Shown: in pieces, positions 4,405-6,609 of the stretch | Layout: each line of letters opens with the position of its first letter | Position numbering within the stretch: position 1 is the stretch's first letter | Source of the DNA: Candidatus Zixiibacteriota bacterium | GTDB taxonomy: Bacteria > Zixibacteria > MSB-5A5 > GN15 > FEB-12 | DNA length: 6,609 nucleotides | NCBI GenBank assembly: GCA_030619345.1 | Contig: JAUXBO010000142.1 | Coordinates: 1-6,609 of the forward strand | Direction: 5' to 3' | Program-made: the position numbers and the translations under genes | Notes under the pieces: generated by a model | What the model saw: the letters and a program-made list of their open reading frames with translations, nothing else | What the model was told of the DNA's origin: nothing | Databases searched by the model: none

Positions 4405-6609
4405 ATGAGCAAGAAAAACGAAGAAATTACCAGGAAATCCTCGGCCTACTCCCCCGCTGAAGTGGAAGACCGTACTTACGCAAAATGGCTGGAAAAAGGA
4501 TTCTTTCACGGTGACCCCAAGTCTGACAAACCTTCCTATAGCATTGTAATTCCACCACCTAACGTCACCGATGTACTCCATCTGGGGCACGCCCTCAATA
4601 ATACCATTCAGGACGTTCACATTAGAAAACACCGTCTGGAAGGATATGAAGCTGTCTGGATACCCGGCTCGGATCATGCCGGTATTGCAACCCAGGTCAT
4701 AGTCCAAAAAAAATTAGTGGAAGAAGGCACCACCCGTAGAGAGTTGGGGCGCGAGAAATTTATTGAAAGAACCCACGAATGGGCAACCAAGAATAAAGAC
4801 ATAATACTCGGCCAGCTCCAGAAAATCGGATGCAGCTGCGACTGGGACCGTACCCGGTTCACCCTTGATGAAGGCCTGTCAAACGCAGTGGCCCACGTCT
4901 TCAAGCACCTGTACGACAAAGGCTGGATTTATCGCGGACACCGGATTGTAAACTGGTGTCCTTCATGCCAGACCTCACTTTCTGATGACGAAGTCGAACA
5001 CAAAGATTTTGACAGTTCTCTCTGGTATATAAAATACAAAATCAAAGGCAGCGATGAATACCTGACCGTCGCCACCACTCGACCGGAGACGATGCTCGGC
5101 GACACCGCTCTGGCGGTTTCCCCAAAAGATGCCCGATTCAAAAAATTCGTGGGTAAAACTGTTATATTGCCAATCCTCGAACGTGAAATACCAATCATAG
5201 CCGATAGCTATGTCGACCCGGAATTTGGTACCGGCGTAGTCAAGGTTACTCCGGCTCACGACCCAAACGATTTTGAGATCGGCCGACGTCACGATCTGGA
5301 AGAAATCAACATTCTCAATACTGATGGATCCCTAAACGAGAATGCCGGCAAATTCAAAGGGATGGATCGCTACGACGCCCGCAAGCAGCTAGTCGAGGAA
5401 CTCCAGAAAAAAGGCCAGCGTGATAAAATAGAAAAATACGAACTATCGGCTGGCACCTGCTACCGCTGCCACAAAGTGATTGAACCATACCTCTCTGAAC
5501 AGTGGTTTGTTAAGATGCAGGAAATGGCCCAACCGGCTATCGATGCCGTCAAGACGGGCAAGATCAAGTTTCACCCTGAATACTGGTCAAAAACCTACCT
5601 GCACTGGATGGAGAACATTCGTGACTGGTGCATCTCAAGACAACTATGGTGGGGCCACCGTATTCCGGTTTGGTACGCTGAAGACGGATCAATGTTTATT
5701 TCGGTTGATCGCCCCAAACAGGAAGCCTGCCCCGGATACGATCCCGAGACTCTGGTTCAGGACCCCGATGTACTCGACACCTGGTTTTCGTCCTGGCTCT
5801 GGCCCTTTTCTTCTATGGGTTGGCCGGAAAAGACCGACGATCTGGAAAAATTCTATCCCACTAAAGTCTTGAGCACCGCCTCAGAAATTATCTTTCTTTG
5901 GGTCGCTCGTATGGTCATGGCCGGTTATGAGTTCATGGGTGACCTGCCGTTTACCGATGTCTACATTCACGGTACGGTGCGTGACGCCAACGGCATTAAG
6001 ATGTCAAAGTCACTTGGGAATGGAATCAATCCTCTGGAAATAATCGACAAGTACGGAGCGGATTCCCTGAGAATGTCAACAGTTCTGGCCACCCCCGATG
6101 GACAGGACCCGTGGATCAGCAAAAATACATTTGAAATCGGCCGGAATTTCATAAATAAACTACACCAGGTCTCAAGATTTGTGATGATGCGCCTCGAAGG
6201 TCGAACACCAGAGATTAAGAGCATCAATGATTCCGATCTGGTCTTGTTCGACCGCTGGATTCTGTCTCGTTTGGAGCGGACCATTCAGGCTGTCGATAAA
6301 GCCTTCAATGAGTTCAGACTGTCAAGCGCTTCGAAAATCCTCTATAACTTTGTCTGGAACGACTACTGTTCCTGGTATATAGAACTAATCAAGCCCGATC
6401 AGCCTGGCACCCCCATCCGGCCCGGTTCCATTGATGTCGCCACTTATACTCTGGTACAAATCTTGAAACTCTTACACCCGTTTGTACCGTTTGTAACTGA
6501 CAATATCTACCTTGAACTGCTGGCCCTGACCCCAGATAGCAAAGAGGAGACAATCCAGTTCTCCGGCTGGCCCAAGACCGATGGCAAACATATCGACAAT
6601 GAGTTGGAG
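4405..6609 (+). CDS. valS: Valyl-tRNA synthetase (3'-truncated)
   Basis: Class Ia synthetase that charges tRNA-Val and hydrolyses Thr-tRNA-Val. The frame is open for 735 codons from ATG 4405 to the window end with no stop. Family length is about 880-950, so roughly 150-200 C-terminal residues, including the tRNA-binding coiled coil, are outside. Domains in order: PPPNVTDVLHLGHAL with the HIGH motif as HLGH (59-62); GSDHAGIATQ; Zn-type cysteines WCPSC (185/188) and CYRC (352/355); the CP1 editing domain with TTRPET (224-229) and TPAHDPNDF (282-290, Asp286 the amine-binding Asp); DWCISRQLWWGHRIP (from 407); DTWFSSWLWP; KMSKS (532-536); and the start of the anticodon-binding domain. Only a weak ribosome site (AGAAGA, 4396-4401) precedes the ATG. 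Oddities are Asp56 where NVTG is usual and GSDHAG for GTDHAG. It has its own promoter and a structured leader, and is divergent from mazG. Confidence 0.96.
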   Translation, partial: MSKKNEEITRKSSAYSPAEVEDRTYAKWLEKGFFHGDPKSDKPSYSIVIPPPNVTDVLHLGHALNNTIQDVHIRKHRLEGYEAVWIPGSDHAGIATQVIVQKKLVEEGTTRRELGREKFIERTHEWATKNKDIILGQLQKIGCSCDWDRTRFTLDEGLSNAVAHVFKHLYDKGWIYRGHRIVNWCPSCQTSLSDDEVEHKDFDSSLWYIKYKIKGSDEYLTVATTRPETMLGDTALAVSPKDARFKKFVGKTVILPILEREIPIIADSYVDPEFGTGVVKVTPAHDPNDFEIGRRHDLEEINILNTDGSLNENAGKFKGMDRYDARKQLVEELQKKGQRDKIEKYELSAGTCYRCHKVIEPYLSEQWFVKMQEMAQPAIDAVKTGKIKFHPEYWSKTYLHWMENIRDWCISRQLWWGHRIPVWYAEDGSMFISVDRPKQEACPGYDPETLVQDPDVLDTWFSSWLWPFSSMGWPEKTDDLEKFYPTKVLSTASEIIFLWVARMVMAGYEFMGDLPFTDVYIHGTVRDANGIKMSKSLGNGINPLEIIDKYGADSLRMSTVLATPDGQDPWISKNTFEIGRNFINKLHQVSRFVMMRLEGRTPEIKSINDSDLVLFDRWILSRLERTIQAVDKAFNEFRLSSASKILYNFVWNDYCSWYIELIKPDQPGTPIRPGSIDVATYTLVQILKLLHPFVPFVTDNIYLELLALTPDSKEETIQFSGWPKTDGKHIDNELE

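Noticed and set aside
4230..4707. Two overlapping - strand open frames facing valS
   Set aside because: They are antisense to the valS start and its promoter region, with no recognisable domain or ribosome site; the repeat-rich residues just read the palindromic units.
5480..5872. 130-codon + strand frame inside valS
   Set aside because: Out of frame with intact valS motifs (DWCISRQ, DTWFSSW), so a shadow frame.

Overview
The window holds five protein genes, all recognisable or describable. They look like ordinary chromosomal DNA of a Gram-negative bacterium with mid-range GC. A signal-peptide-bearing beta-barrel protein implies an outer membrane. The valyl-tRNA synthetase has features I associate with the Fibrobacteres-Chlorobi-Bacteroidetes (FCB) superphylum and neighbouring candidate phyla such as Zixibacteria: NNTIQD after the HIGH motif, DTWFSSWLWP, and FEIGRNF after KMSKS. 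That placement is inference from motif memory, not from a search. I see no mobile element, phage gene, CRISPR array, tRNA or rRNA.

Left part, + strand (1-1959): a polyamine operon of two genes 13 bp apart. The first is a fold-type III, PLP-dependent ornithine decarboxylase cut off by the window start. The second is a spermidine synthase (SpeE). Together they give ornithine -> putrescine -> spermidine. The enzyme that makes the aminopropyl donor (AdoMet decarboxylase, SpeD) is not in view.

Middle, - strand (4242-2051): mazG (nucleoside triphosphate pyrophosphohydrolase), then 119 bp downstream a gene for an outer-membrane beta-barrel protein of unrecognised family. The barrel gene converges on speE and ends in a strong intrinsic terminator that works only in its own direction.

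Right part, + strand (4281-6609): valS, divergent from mazG, runs off the window end. It has a perfect consensus sigma70-type promoter (TTGACA, 17 bp, TATAAT). Almost at the predicted transcript start is a 58-nt quasi-palindrome built of three tandem GGG(G)A...TCCC(C) mini-hairpins closed by an outer ACCAA/TTGGT stem. It is not a T-box or any other leader I know, and it is the most interesting element here. The rest is largely housekeeping, with some residue-level oddities in SpeE and ValRS.
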